In this document: one piece after another, positions 25,094 through 33,930 of the stretch
Position numbering within the stretch: position 1 is the first letter of the stretch
Layout: the number at the start of each line of letters is the position of its first letter
NCBI GenBank assembly: GCA_019118905.1
Contig: DWYA01000054.1
Span: 1-64,000, forward strand
Direction of reading: 5' to 3'
Length of the DNA: 64,000 nt
Source: Ruthenibacterium avium
GTDB lineage: Bacteria > Bacillota > Clostridia > Oscillospirales > Ruminococcaceae
Notes under the pieces: generated by a model
The model's database searches: none
What the model saw: the letters and a program-made list of their open reading frames with translations, nothing else
Told to the model about the DNA's origin: nothing
Made by a program: the position numbers and the translations under genes

Positions 25094-25183
25094 AAGAAAA
25101 AAATCACCCCAAACGGCGCGGTCAGATGGATTAAACGATTCATCAACCGCCCCGAAAGGAGTGATTTATACTTTCTTATTATA
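25094..25183 (-). promoter_or_regulatory. Promoter and terminator-like leader upstream of the flavodoxin genes
   Basis: On the minus strand a TATAAT (25183-25178) is followed within about 12 bp by a long hairpin: ATCACTCC (25165-25158) pairs with GGGGTGAT (25110-25103), and GGGGCGGT with ACCGCGCC inside, ending in T7 (25102-25096). A terminator starting directly at the transcript's 5' end suggests attenuation or a riboswitch-like control of the flavodoxin genes; alternatively it simply terminates the upstream nfn operon. The -35 is poor. Confidence 0.5.
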
Positions 25184-25318
25184 GCATATAACTGCCTTTT
25201 ATGGGAAGTTACAAAAAACACAAAAATTCTCACGGAAAAGTGCTGTTGCTTTTACAAACAACACTGCCATGCCGTTATGCCATCATTCCTATGCATAGCA
25301 CCGCATATCGAATGAATT

Positions 25319-26716
25319 TTATTTTCCGTGTTTTTCTTTTAAGTAAGCGTCAATTGCCTTTGCCGCATGTTTACCTGCGCCCATCGCCAAAATAACCGTT
25401 GCCGCACCTGTTACCGCGTCACCGCCTGCATAAACTGCCTCGCGCGTGGTCAGGCCGTCATCACCGTTTGTAATAATGCAGCCATGCTTGTTGGTTTCCA
25501 AGCCGGGTGTGGTGGAGCGAATCAGCGGGTTGGGGCTGGTGCCGATGGACATAACCATGCAGTCTACGTCCAAAGTAAAGGTTGCACCCTCCTTCGGCAC
25601 AGGACGACGGCGTCCCGAAGCGTCCGGCTCGCCCAGCTCCATCTCCTGGCACACCATGCCTTTGACATAGCCGTTTTCATCGCCCAACACTTCAATGGGG
25701 TTAGAAAGCGTCTTAAAGATAATGCCCTCTTCCTCGGCATGTTCAATTTCCTCACGACGTGCGGGAAGCTCCTCCATGCCGCGGCGATAGACGATGTAGA
25801 CGTTTTCTGCGCCCAAGCGCTTTGCACAGCGTGCAGCGTCCATGGCAACGTTGCCGCCGCCAACAATAGCCACATTTTTCGCGTGCTGAATCGGTGTTTT
25901 GGAATCGGGCTTATAAGCCTTCATCAAGTTGATACGGGTCAAGAACTCATTGGCGGAATAAACGCCGTTCAGGCTCTCACCGGGAATGCCCATAAAGCGC
26001 GGCAAACCTGCGCCGGAACCGATAAACACAGCCTCATTGCCCATGTCAAACAGCTCGTCAATGGTCAAGGTACGGCCAATGACAACGTCTGTTTCCACAT
26101 CTACGCCGATTGCACGCAGGCCGTCAATCTCCTGACGCACAATTTCTTTGGGCAGACGGAACTCAGGAATGCCGTACACCAATACGCCGCCTGCGGTGTG
26201 CAGTGCTTCGTAAACCGTCACTTTATAACCCATTTTTGCCAAGTCGCCGGCAGCGGTCAAGCCGCTGGGGCCCGAACCGATTACCGCTACCTTAATGCCG
26301 TTCTGCTCAGGCATTTTGGGCTTTTCGCTGGAGTGCTCACGGTGCCAATCGGCCACAAAGCGCTCCAAGCGGCCAATGCCGACAGGCTCGTGCTTAATGC
26401 CGCGCACACACTTGCCTTCACACTGCGTTTCCTGCGGGCAAACACGTCCGCACACAGCCGGAAGGGCGCTGGATGCGCTCAAAATTTCAAACGCACCCTC
26501 CATATCTTCCTCGGCTACCTTACCGATAAAAGCAGGAATATCAATTCCGACGGGGCATCCGTTCTGACAGGGCTTATGCTTGCAGTTTAAGCAGCGCTTT
26601 GCCTCCTCAACAGCCATCTCGTAAGTGTATCCCAGTGCAACTTCGTCAAAGTTTTTATTGCGCACCTCCGGGTCTTGTACCGGCATGGGGCATTTTTTCG
26701 GGTCCATGTTAGGCAT
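25319..26716 (-). CDS. nfnB: NADH-dependent ferredoxin:NADP oxidoreductase large subunit (NfnB; gltA-like)
   Basis: A 465-residue flavo-iron-sulfur protein usually annotated as homotetrameric glutamate synthase. N-terminal cysteine motifs CLNCKHKPCQNGCPVG (about 42-57) and CGRVCPQETQCEGKC bind two [4Fe-4S] clusters; then come FAD (VIGSGPSGLTAAGDLA) and NADPH (VAIVGGGNVAMDAAR) dinucleotide folds. Directly after a PyrK-like FAD/[2Fe-2S] subunit gene (1-bp gap), it is best read as NfnB of the electron-bifurcating NADH/ferredoxin:NADP+ transhydrogenase rather than glutamate synthase, since no large GOGAT subunit is present. ATG 26716 follows AGGAGG. Confidence 0.9.
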   Translation of the reverse strand: MPNMDPKKCPMPVQDPEVRNKNFDEVALGYTYEMAVEEAKRCLNCKHKPCQNGCPVGIDIPAFIGKVAEEDMEGAFEILSASSALPAVCGRVCPQETQCEGKCVRGIKHEPVGIGRLERFVADWHREHSSEKPKMPEQNGIKVAVIGSGPSGLTAAGDLAKMGYKVTVYEALHTAGGVLVYGIPEFRLPKEIVRQEIDGLRAIGVDVETDVVIGRTLTIDELFDMGNEAVFIGSGAGLPRFMGIPGESLNGVYSANEFLTRINLMKAYKPDSKTPIQHAKNVAIVGGGNVAMDAARCAKRLGAENVYIVYRRGMEELPARREEIEHAEEEGIIFKTLSNPIEVLGDENGYVKGMVCQEMELGEPDASGRRRPVPKEGATFTLDVDCMVMSIGTSPNPLIRSTTPGLETNKHGCIITNGDDGLTTREAVYAGGDAVTGAATVILAMGAGKHAAKAIDAYLKEKHGK

Positions 26717-26717
26717 G

Positions 26718-27560
26718 TTATTCTACCTCCTTTTTCAGCAGATTGCACTCTGCCTCACGCGCATGCTTTTCAAAGTCACGGTACATGCCGCCGCGGTGCA
26801 TCGCTTCGTCAAAATCCACCAGATGGCCGTCAAAATCGGGGCCGTCTACGCAGGCAAATTTTGTCTCGCCGCCCACGGTCAAACGGCATCCGCCGCACAT
26901 GCCCGTGCCGTCAATCATGATGGGGTTCATGGAAACCATCGTTTTGATATTGTGCTTTTTCGTCAGCTCAGACACAAACTTCATCATAATGATGGGGCCA
27001 ATGGCAATTACCTCATCGTACTGATTGCCTTCTTCAATCAATTTTTCCAGCGCGTTGGTGACAAGGCCCTTTTCGCCCCAGCTGCCGTCGTCGGACATTT
27101 TCACCACACGGGTAGAAACCGCCTCAAACTCTTTTTCCAAAATTACCAAGTCCTGGTTGCGGAAGCCGATGATGCTGTGAACTTCGGCGCCCAGCTCATG
27201 CAGGCGCTTTGCCGTGGGGTAGGCAATGGCGCAGCCCACACCGCCGCCGACAACCGCTACTTTCTTCAAGCCATCCAAATGGCTGGGCATTCCGAGCGGA
27301 CCCACAAAGTCTACTAAGCTGTCACCCACATTCAAAGTGTTCAGCTCCATCGTAGAGCCGCCGACAATCTGAAAGATAATGGTTACCGTGCCTTTTTCGC
27401 GGTCATAATCGGCAATGGTCAAAGGCACACGTTCGCCATCTTCCGATGCACGATAAATAATAAACTGGCCCGGCTGCGCCTTGCGCGCCACCAGCGGCGC
27501 CTCTACTACCATTTTGGTAACGGTGGGGTTTAACGCCTCTTTTTCTACAATTTTAAACAT
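26718..27560 (-). CDS. nfnA: NADH-dependent ferredoxin:NADP oxidoreductase small subunit (NfnA)
   Basis: A 280-residue ferredoxin-NADP reductase-like protein: FAD domain (AQPGQFIIYRA, VPLTIADYD), NAD domain (VAVVGGGVGCAIAYPTAKRL) and a C-terminal [2Fe-2S] loop GTGMCGGCRLTVGGE...CVDGP as in PyrK/NfnA. It pairs with NfnB; together they reversibly couple NADH and reduced ferredoxin oxidation to NADP+ reduction, supplying NADPH in fermenting anaerobes. First gene of the operon; a terminator of the upstream ADH gene lies at 27595. Confidence 0.9.
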   Translation of the reverse strand: MFKIVEKEALNPTVTKMVVEAPLVARKAQPGQFIIYRASEDGERVPLTIADYDREKGTVTIIFQIVGGSTMELNTLNVGDSLVDFVGPLGMPSHLDGLKKVAVVGGGVGCAIAYPTAKRLHELGAEVHSIIGFRNQDLVILEKEFEAVSTRVVKMSDDGSWGEKGLVTNALEKLIEEGNQYDEVIAIGPIIMMKFVSELTKKHNIKTMVSMNPIMIDGTGMCGGCRLTVGGETKFACVDGPDFDGHLVDFDEAMHRGGMYRDFEKHAREAECNLLKKEVE

Positions 27561-27594
27561 ACTTTGCCTCCCTGATTACGGCTGAATAAATTCC

Positions 27595-27630
27595 GAAAAA
27601 GCGAAGCCGCTTGCACAGCTTCGCTTTTTC
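27595..27630. terminator. Terminator of the Fe-ADH gene
   Basis: GAAAAAGCGAAGC / GCTTCGCTTTTTC stem with flanking A and T runs, between ADH and nfnA. Confidence 0.85.
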
Positions 27631-27656
27631 GTAACCGATTTTAAGTAATTGGAAAA

Positions 27657-28868
27657 TCAGAAATCAATATCCTTGTCGTAGTAAACAGCAGTCAACAGCT
27701 TCTCCATGTCCTCCTGGCTGGGCTGACGCGGGTTGGAACCTGTGCAAGCATCTGCAATTGCATTGGCAGCCACGTCATGCAGCTTGTCGTTGAACTCTTT
27801 CTCGTCAATGATGCTGACGTCGGCAATCACGCCGCCCTCGCCATAGTTCTTAATGGCAAGAGGAATGTTCAGCTGTTTGTTCATCTCGCGCAGCTCAGCT
27901 ACCAGTGCATTCACCAGCTCCTCTGTGGTGTTGCCCGGCAGGTTGATGAAGCGTGCAATCTCTGCATAGCGCTCAGCTGCTTCGGGATTCTTTGCGTTGT
28001 ACTGAATGACCTTCGGCAGGTACATAGCGTTTGCCGCACCATGGATGATGTGGCCGCCGCTGAATGCAGCACCGGTCTTGTGTGCCATGGAGTGAACAAT
28101 GCCCAGCAATGCGTTGCTGAATGCCATACCGGCCAAGCATTGTGCGTCGTGCATACGGTCACGAGCATCCATATCGCCGTCATAAGATTTCTTCAAATCA
28201 GCATGAATCATCTTGATGGCATGCAGAGCCAGAGGATCGGTATAGTTGCAGTGCAATGTGGAAACATAAGCCTCAATTGCGTGAGTCATAGCATCCATAC
28301 CGGTGTGAGCGGTCAGCTTCGGGGGCATTTTCTCAGCCAGCTCGGGGTCAACGATGGCCACGTCCGGCGTGATGTTGAAGTCTGCCAGAGGATATTTGAT
28401 ACCCTTGTCGTAATCAGTGATAACCGAGAAGGCCGTAACCTCGGTAGCAGTACCGGAAGTAGACGGAATGGCGCAGAAATGTGCTTTCTGGCGCAGCTCC
28501 GGGAAGCTGAACGGAGTGATCAGCTGCTCAAAGGTGCACTCGGGGTACTCATAGAATGCCCACATTGCCTTTGCTGCATCGATGGGGCTGCCGCCGCCCA
28601 TTGCCACAATCCAATCCGGCTCAAATTTGCGCATAGCCTCTGCGCCTTTCATAACCGTAGTGACAGAAGGATCGGGCTCCACGTTCTCGAACAGCTCTAC
28701 TTCCATGCCGGCTTCCTTCAGGTAAGCAACGGCGCGGTCCAAAAAGCCGAAGCGTCTCATGCTGCCGCCGCCGACAACAACGATTGCCTTTTTGCCCTTG
28801 AGGTTTTTCAGCTCTTCCAAGGAACCTTTTCCATGATACAAGTCACGCGGTAAAGTAAAACGACCCAT
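27657..28868 (-). CDS. Iron-containing alcohol dehydrogenase
   Basis: A 403-residue group III alcohol dehydrogenase. It has the NAD(P)-binding GGGS loops (VVGGGSMRRFG, AMGGGSPIDAAK) and the metal ligands in LTAHTGMDAMTHAIEAY and HSMAHKTGAAF/HGAANA. Such enzymes reduce butyraldehyde, acetaldehyde or lactaldehyde in Clostridia; the substrate cannot be fixed from sequence. ATG 28868 follows GGAGG; a TTG nine bases upstream is not needed. It is divergent from a LysR gene and thus likely its target; a 19-bp palindrome lies between them at 28971-28989. Confidence 0.95.
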   Translation of the reverse strand: MGRFTLPRDLYHGKGSLEELKNLKGKKAIVVVGGGSMRRFGFLDRAVAYLKEAGMEVELFENVEPDPSVTTVMKGAEAMRKFEPDWIVAMGGGSPIDAAKAMWAFYEYPECTFEQLITPFSFPELRQKAHFCAIPSTSGTATEVTAFSVITDYDKGIKYPLADFNITPDVAIVDPELAEKMPPKLTAHTGMDAMTHAIEAYVSTLHCNYTDPLALHAIKMIHADLKKSYDGDMDARDRMHDAQCLAGMAFSNALLGIVHSMAHKTGAAFSGGHIIHGAANAMYLPKVIQYNAKNPEAAERYAEIARFINLPGNTTEELVNALVAELREMNKQLNIPLAIKNYGEGGVIADVSIIDEKEFNDKLHDVAANAIADACTGSNPRQPSQEDMEKLLTAVYYDKDIDF

Positions 28869-29207
28869 GATACACAACCTCCATTATGACCGGCTTTCGC
28901 CGGAAAATTCAAAAAAATTGAAGATTCGGAAGAATTCCTTCCGACCTTGATAAAAGCTTATCATATATCAAAATATTTGACAAATATTTAATTTGCATGT
29001 ATGATATTCCAAAAAAGAATAACCAAAGATTACTATTGGGCATAACCACAAGAACACAAACATAAAATTATGCGTTTTCACCATTGACAAACCAAATTTC
29101 CCCGATATCAGGCATTTCATAGGGCATTTTGGAAAACAAAGGAATGTACAGATTTTTCGTCAGCGGAAAATTTCAGCTTTTCAGAAATCCCCTAGTCAGG
29201 AGGAATC
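28869..29207. promoter_or_regulatory. Divergent region between Fe-ADH and LysR, with a 19-bp palindrome
   Basis: About 340 bp of AT-rich DNA without a gene. AAATATTTG-A-CAAATATTT (28971-28989) is a perfect palindrome and the clearest operator candidate, for the LysR protein or a redox regulator. It does not match the known Rex consensus (TTGTTAA-N4-TTAACAA). Confidence 0.5.
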
Positions 29208-30113
29208 ATGGAACTTTCACAGCTTCGCTATGTGGTGACCGTCGCCGACCTCGGTTCGATCAGCGCGGCCGCCCGGCATTTATATGTTGGCCAGCCCAGC
29301 CTTTCCAAAAGCATCAAAGAGCTGGAAAACGAATTGGGCCGACCCTTGTTTCGGCGCACAGCCCGCGGCGTAGAGCTAACCCCCAGCGGGCGCGATTTTC
29401 TGTCGCACGCACGCAGTATCGTCGCCCAGATGGATGCTGTCACCGAGCTGTATCGCCCCCCGCAAAGCAGCAGTCTGCGCCTTTCGGTATGCGTTCCATG
29501 CGCCAGCTATGTTTCCCATGCTTATTTTCGCTGGGCGGGCCGTGCGGCCAAGCAAGACTTCCGTTTGCAATACCGGGAAACCACCAGCTTTTCCGCCATG
29601 GATGCCGTTGTTGCAGAGGAGGCTCAGGTGGGCATTGTGCGCTATCCGGTGGCACGCGCCGATTATTCCGAAGGGCTTGTCGGCTCACGCGGGCTTCACT
29701 TGGCTCCGCTTTGGGATTACCATATGGTGGTTTTGGTGCAAAACGCACATCCTCTGGCCGCTGCGGGGCGTATTTGTCCTGAACAGCTCGCCCCTTTCAC
29801 GGAGATTTCTCACAGCAATTTAACCCCCATCGTACCGCCCGATGAAAGCGACCTATCGCACGAAAAAGAGGGCGGCGCGATGCTGATTTACGACCGCGCG
29901 GGAGAGTTTGACGCTTTGCGGCATATGGCAGGGGCTTATATTTGGGCCAGCCCTGTTCCGGCTGAAATTTTAGCACGGCAAGAGCTTTGTGCCCTTTCCT
30001 GCGAAGATGCCCCGCTTTATCGCGACAGCCTCATTTGGAAAGGCCATCTTTCGTCCCAAGCGGCTGCCTTTGCCGACGAAGTGCGCAAAGTAATCCATGA
30101 GCTGATGGAGTAA
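29208..30113 (+). CDS. LysR-family transcriptional regulator
   Basis: A 301-residue regulator with an N-terminal winged HTH (MELSQLRYVVTVADLGSISA, then AARHLYVGQPSLSKSIKELE) and a substrate-binding-type effector domain with the usual RLSVCVP and LVQNAHPLAA strands. ATG 29208 follows AGTCAGGAGG. Divergent from the Fe-ADH gene, which it probably controls; the co-inducer is unknown. Its 3' end lies 1 bp from the stop of the convergent gene at 30115. Confidence 0.95.
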   Translation: MELSQLRYVVTVADLGSISAAARHLYVGQPSLSKSIKELENELGRPLFRRTARGVELTPSGRDFLSHARSIVAQMDAVTELYRPPQSSSLRLSVCVPCASYVSHAYFRWAGRAAKQDFRLQYRETTSFSAMDAVVAEEAQVGIVRYPVARADYSEGLVGSRGLHLAPLWDYHMVVLVQNAHPLAAAGRICPEQLAPFTEISHSNLTPIVPPDESDLSHEKEGGAMLIYDRAGEFDALRHMAGAYIWASPVPAEILARQELCALSCEDAPLYRDSLIWKGHLSSQAAAFADEVRKVIHELME

Positions 30114-30114
30114 G

Positions 30115-31071
30115 TTAAGCCGCCTTCTCCGGCTGCATCGGAGCAAACACAGCCACGCTGGGGTCAGTGCCATACAGCAGGGTGCTTTTTTGATACACGG
30201 CTGTTTTTTCCAAAAGCAGCTCCCGCTGTTGATAATCCGCTACAAAGTATTGGTTCAAAATTGCTTCCTGCTTTTCACCGCGCTGGTCATCCTCTGCCTC
30301 TGCCAAAGCCTTTACCTCCGCTTCGGGCACTCTGCGCAGTGAACCGCGCGTTTCCATCGCTTCGGTGCTGACGCCGTAGCTGTCAAAGGAAGCATTTTCC
30401 TTCTGTGCAATTTCATACGTTGCAATCAGCGTGTCAATCAGCCATTGGCGATATCCTTTTTCATCAACATCCGGCAAAGCGCCGTTGAAAAACAACGCGC
30501 AAAGCTCTACGGCTGCCCCTTCGGGAACGGCTTCATCCGACATTTCCGGGTAGAACACCGCGTCTTTTCCAAACAAAGGCTTGTCGCTGTCCTGATAAAA
30601 AATCATTGTCGCACTGTCCATTCCCAGCGCGCGGAACTGTGCGTAAACGTCCTGCGTTAAAAACTCATCACGCAATTTCCAGTTGACGCGGTTGTATGCA
30701 TTGATACCGCTGTCGGTTTCAATGGCTTTTGTGGTATACACTTGCCCATTGCTTCGATATGCCAAAAACTTTGTGTCCTGTTTTCCGGTTTGATACACCG
30801 GGCAGGCATAGCGGTTGGTTCCATCCCAGAACCCGTAAGAGCCCGGGGCCACCACATAACGTTCCTCGGGGAATTGTTCATCGAAAAAGCGCTGAAGCGA
30901 TTTTTCCGTCCACCACAGGCTGACGGGATTGCCTTGAATAAAATCCACCACCATAAAAAGTCCTAAAATAATGCCGATTGCGGCCAGGGCGGCCAAAACA
31001 CGAGTGGCCTTATTTCTGGGAATCTTCCATGCAGGCCATGTGATTTTTACTTGTTTGATATTCCACATCAT
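30115..31071 (-). CDS. Single-pass membrane protein of unknown function in an ECF sigma operon
   Basis: A 318-residue protein that I do not recognise. A basic cytoplasmic start (about 28 residues) leads to one membrane helix (VLAALAAIGIILGLFMVV), then about 265 residues outside with aromatic-rich stretches (VVAPGSYGFWDGTNRYACPV) and a Glu-rich region near 260. It is the third gene of the sigma/anti-sigma operon, starting 3 bp after the anti-sigma gene, so it should act in the same envelope response, as sensor or effector (inference). Confidence 0.8.
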   Translation of the reverse strand: MMWNIKQVKITWPAWKIPRNKATRVLAALAAIGIILGLFMVVDFIQGNPVSLWWTEKSLQRFFDEQFPEERYVVAPGSYGFWDGTNRYACPVYQTGKQDTKFLAYRSNGQVYTTKAIETDSGINAYNRVNWKLRDEFLTQDVYAQFRALGMDSATMIFYQDSDKPLFGKDAVFYPEMSDEAVPEGAAVELCALFFNGALPDVDEKGYRQWLIDTLIATYEIAQKENASFDSYGVSTEAMETRGSLRRVPEAEVKALAEAEDDQRGEKQEAILNQYFVADYQQRELLLEKTAVYQKSTLLYGTDPSVAVFAPMQPEKAA

Positions 31072-31074
31072 TGC

Positions 31075-31629
31075 TCAACCTTTCTTTTTTCCGAATGCAA
31101 ATTTCAGTAATGCACCTACTAAACCTCCAAGCGCCAGCATGATAAGCAGCATCATGCCGTTTGTCACGGAATCATACACATACCCGAACACGGAATTGGC
31201 ATTCAGCCAACCGTTCCAAAACGCGTTGCCGATACGCCCCAGCGTGAGCAAAATTAAAATAGCCGCCCATGCAATGGGCATATTTTTTTTGCCGAAGATA
31301 AAATAGGTTGCCATGCCGACGGCCGGCATCCACCATAAAATGTAAATGCTGCTGGAAAGCATAAATGTGCCAATGCTTCCCGCCACAGCAAAGCCGATTG
31401 CATACAGCAAAAAGCTTCGTTTTACTTTTCGTATCGTTTTCATATCATCCTCATAAGAAATTTCCGGCGAAAGCCCGCTGTGCTGATACGCTCTGCAAGC
31501 TTCGCACTCTTTTAAATGTTCTTCTACCAGCTGACAAGTATCTTCACTTGCCACCCCATCATTGACAAGCGGTATCAAATCCTGATAAACGTCACAAGAA
31601 AGCCGCTTTGTCTGTTTTTCATGGTCCAT
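31075..31629 (-). CDS. Anti-sigma factor with zinc-finger (zf-HC2) N-terminus
   Basis: A 184-residue protein with an N-terminal cytoplasmic zf-HC2 anti-sigma module (SCDVYQDLIPLVNDGVAS, then HLKECEACRAY, giving the HxxxCxxC motif around residues 38-45) and four hydrophobic segments afterwards. It would hold the upstream-encoded ECF sigma factor at the membrane. It lies 77 bp downstream of the sigma gene and 3 bp before the third gene. The multi-pass rather than single-pass C-terminus is common in clostridial members. Confidence 0.88.
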   Translation of the reverse strand: MDHEKQTKRLSCDVYQDLIPLVNDGVASEDTCQLVEEHLKECEACRAYQHSGLSPEISYEDDMKTIRKVKRSFLLYAIGFAVAGSIGTFMLSSSIYILWWMPAVGMATYFIFGKKNMPIAWAAILILLTLGRIGNAFWNGWLNANSVFGYVYDSVTNGMMLLIMLALGGLVGALLKFAFGKKKG

Positions 31630-31706
31630 TCATGTTCTCCCTTTCCTCAAAAACAATTGTTTCCTGCCTGTTTCGGGGCTGGCTGCACAATGTACGACCG
31701 TGCCTG

Positions 31707-32201
31707 TCACAACAAGCCCAGCTGTTCTTTCAGCCAGTGTTTTGTACGAAAATCCAGTGTTCTTGCCGAAGATTCGCTCATGCCAACCGCCTTCGCAATT
31801 TCCGCAAATGTATATCCCTGCGCGCGCATCCATACAACCTCCTGTGCCGGTTTTTTCCTTTGTGCCAGCAGCTGCTTCACCTTTTCCAGCAACTCGGCTG
31901 TTTCGTAATCCTCTGCCAGGGAATCTGAGGTGTGGGATAGCTCCAGGTAACGCTCCATCATCTCATCATAGGAAATGTTAATGCGTTTTTTGCGCAGCAA
32001 ATCGATCCAAGTATTGCGTGCAATCACACAAAGCCATGTTTGAATGCTGGCGGTTCCGTCATAAGTATTCAGCTTTTTCATTGCTTTGATAAATGTTTCG
32101 CTCAGCAAGTCCTCTGCCAACGCAGCGTCATGCGTCAGGCTGCATAAGTAGCGATAAACCGCTTTGTGATGATCCCGATAAAGTGTTTCCCACTCCTGCA
32201 T
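31707..32201 (-). CDS. ECF (group 4) RNA polymerase sigma factor
   Basis: A 164-residue sigma factor with region 2 (YRYLCSLTHDAALAEDLLSE, with TWLCVIARNTWIDLLRK for DNA melting) and region 4 (VVWMRAQGYTFAEIAKAVGM, then SESSARTL). ATG 32201 follows GGGAGG; 15 codons further upstream in frame lack a ribosome site. It heads the operon with its zf-HC2 anti-sigma factor and a membrane protein. I see no obvious autoregulated ECF promoter upstream. The spacing of regions is normal and the gene intact. Confidence 0.93.
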   Translation of the reverse strand: MQEWETLYRDHHKAVYRYLCSLTHDAALAEDLLSETFIKAMKKLNTYDGTASIQTWLCVIARNTWIDLLRKKRINISYDEMMERYLELSHTSDSLAEDYETAELLEKVKQLLAQRKKPAQEVVWMRAQGYTFAEIAKAVGMSESSARTLDFRTKHWLKEQLGLL

Positions 32202-32315
32202 TGATTCACCTCCCGCCCTGTTTTTTGATGGTTGCGCGCGTTCCAATCACATGTTATACGACAATTTTTTAGGGATTGTTGCATTTTTTGAAAAAATATT
32301 TTACTGCAAACATAA

Positions 32316-32360
32316 AAACACCGGAACTTTCCAAGCGCTTGTGGAAAAATTCCGGTGTTT
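32316..32360. terminator. Terminator of the M23 peptidase gene
   Basis: AAACACCGGAA / TTCCGGTGTTT arms with an inner TTTCCA/TGGAAA stem, followed by T5 on the minus strand. Confidence 0.85.
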
Positions 32361-32400
32361 GTTTTGCTTTTACCTGTCAGTTGTCCAAAAAGCCGATTGC

Positions 32401-33717
32401 TTACGGCGAAACATAATTCAACGGATACTGATGCTGTCCGTTGATGCGCACCTCAAAGTGCAGATGGTTGCCGCTGCTGATGCCGGTGCTGCCGACATAG
32501 CCAATGACATCGCCTTGATGCACGGTCGCGCCCTCATAAATGCCGTCGGCATATGCCGCCATGTGAGCGTAAAGCGTGCTGAACCCCCCGGCGTGGCTGA
32601 TACGCACACAGTTGCCGTAGCTCCAGTGGTTGTTTAAGCTGACAACGCCGTCTGCCGCCGCATAAATTTTTGTGTAGGCCGGGGCAGGAATATCCACACC
32701 TGTGTGGAATTCCGCCTGGTTCGTAACGGGGTTGATGCGATTACCGTAAGAACCCGCATAGGGGGAGTAACCCGGCGTAGGCCAAATGAACTGCGCCGTC
32801 TGCGGAGGGGTGGGTTCGGGTTCCGGGGTCGGCTCAGGAGTCGGCTCCGGCGTGGGTTCCGGGGTCGGCTGAGCATCGGTTCCGCCTTCCGGCGTTTGTG
32901 TCTGGTCGCCGCTCTCCGGGGTTGAGGGGGCGGGCGTAGGTTCCGGCGTGGGCTGCGGAGTAGGTTCCGGCGTCGGGGTCGGTTCCGGCACAGGAACATT
33001 CTGGGATGCCCACTCCTCAAATTCGCGCTGTGCTTGAGCCATTTGCTCCGCATTCACTTGAAAAGCAACCTGCTGTGCTTGCTGATTTGCTTGTGCTTCG
33101 TTTAAATCGTTATTGGCCTGCTGCAAAGCCTGCGCGTATTCATCGCTCTTTTGCTGTAAAGCACTTTCACTTTGCGCCAAAGCGTCCAGCTGCACCTGCT
33201 GCTGCGCTGCCGCTTCATCCAGCTGCGCCTGTATTTGTGCAAACTGAGAGATAATCTGCTGGTCGTATTCCGTAATACTGCGCAAATTTTCCGCATAACG
33301 CAGCACATCCGAGAGACTTTGCATCGAGGTCAAAGCCTCAAACCAGTTAACACTTCTTGTTTCATACATGCTGCGCAGCCGAAGCTTAAACGATTCTTCC
33401 AGCTGCTCTTTTTGCTTCAAAGCCTGTGCGGCGTTGTCTTGGGTTTGCTTGAGTTGGGCGCGCTGCTCCTCAATTTGCTGCTGCAAAGCGGTAATTTCCT
33501 GTGCCACTGTATCAGCTTTCTGCTGGTACAGATTGGCCACCTCCTGCGCTTGCTGTGCCTCTTGCCCATAGGCAGCAATGCTTTCCTCAATTTGCTGCTT
33601 CTCTTTTGCTAAACGGTCGAGCGCTTCAGCGGGCGTTTCGGCAAACACGGTGCCAACGCTCAGAACAAACACCAAAAGACCTGCTCCAAAACGAAAAAGG
33701 CTATTTTTTTTCATCAT
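32401..33717 (-). CDS. Secreted M23 murein hydrolase with coiled coil and Pro-Thr-Glu linker
   Basis: A 438-residue exported cell-wall enzyme. A signal peptide (cleavage after VFA, about residue 26) is followed by a ~200-residue Gln/Glu/Ala-rich coiled coil of the EnvC/CwlO type, a low-complexity linker of PTPEPTPEP repeats (about 243-306), and a C-terminal LytM/M23 domain with zinc ligands in FHTGVDIPAP and HLHFEVR plus HAGGFSTLYAHM. It likely cleaves peptidoglycan cross-bridges during growth or division, or activates an amidase. ATG 33717 (Met-Met) follows AGAGG. Monocistronic. Confidence 0.95.
   Translation of the reverse strand: MMKKNSLFRFGAGLLVFVLSVGTVFAETPAEALDRLAKEKQQIEESIAAYGQEAQQAQEVANLYQQKADTVAQEITALQQQIEEQRAQLKQTQDNAAQALKQKEQLEESFKLRLRSMYETRSVNWFEALTSMQSLSDVLRYAENLRSITEYDQQIISQFAQIQAQLDEAAAQQQVQLDALAQSESALQQKSDEYAQALQQANNDLNEAQANQQAQQVAFQVNAEQMAQAQREFEEWASQNVPVPEPTPTPEPTPQPTPEPTPAPSTPESGDQTQTPEGGTDAQPTPEPTPEPTPEPTPEPEPTPPQTAQFIWPTPGYSPYAGSYGNRINPVTNQAEFHTGVDIPAPAYTKIYAAADGVVSLNNHWSYGNCVRISHAGGFSTLYAHMAAYADGIYEGATVHQGDVIGYVGSTGISSGNHLHFEVRINGQHQYPLNYVSP
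32812..33000 (-). repeat. Short-period repeats encoding the PTPEP linker
   Basis: Degenerate 6- and 12-bp units (GGTTCCGGGGTCGGC and variants on the plus strand) in two blocks separated by a Gln/Thr/Gly-rich spacer. Likely to vary in copy number between strains. Confidence 0.8.
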
Positions 33718-33887
33718 AAAAAACCTCTATGTAAAAAGAAATGTAGCTTGTACAAAAATCTTCCATTCAAGCGTAACATATCGGTAATACAAAGTCAAAT
33801 TTTACACCAACATTTTACAATTCGTTTTAAAAAAAGCTTTTTTGCGCGTCGTTTCGCGGATGGCTTTGCTCGGCAATAAGGAAAGAA

Positions 33888-33917
33888 AAAAGCCTCTGCC
33901 AAACGGGCAAAGGCTTT
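33888..33917 (-). terminator. Terminator of trxA-trxB
   Basis: AAAGCCT..GCC / GGCAAAGGCTTT stem with T6 on the minus strand. Confidence 0.75.
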
Positions 33918-33930
33918 AAACCAATCTATG

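Noticed and set aside
25319..27560. Glutamate synthase (gltA and partner)
   Set aside because: There is no large GOGAT subunit; the partner is a PyrK-like FAD/[2Fe-2S] protein, the NfnA arrangement.
28920..28990. Rex operator upstream of Fe-ADH
   Set aside because: The palindrome AAATATTTG-A-CAAATATTT lacks the TTGTTAA-N4-TTAACAA arms and spacing.
32812..33000. GC-rich tandem repeats that could suggest a CRISPR or VNTR element
   Set aside because: The units are 6-12 bp with no spacers and encode the PTPEP linker of the M23 peptidase.
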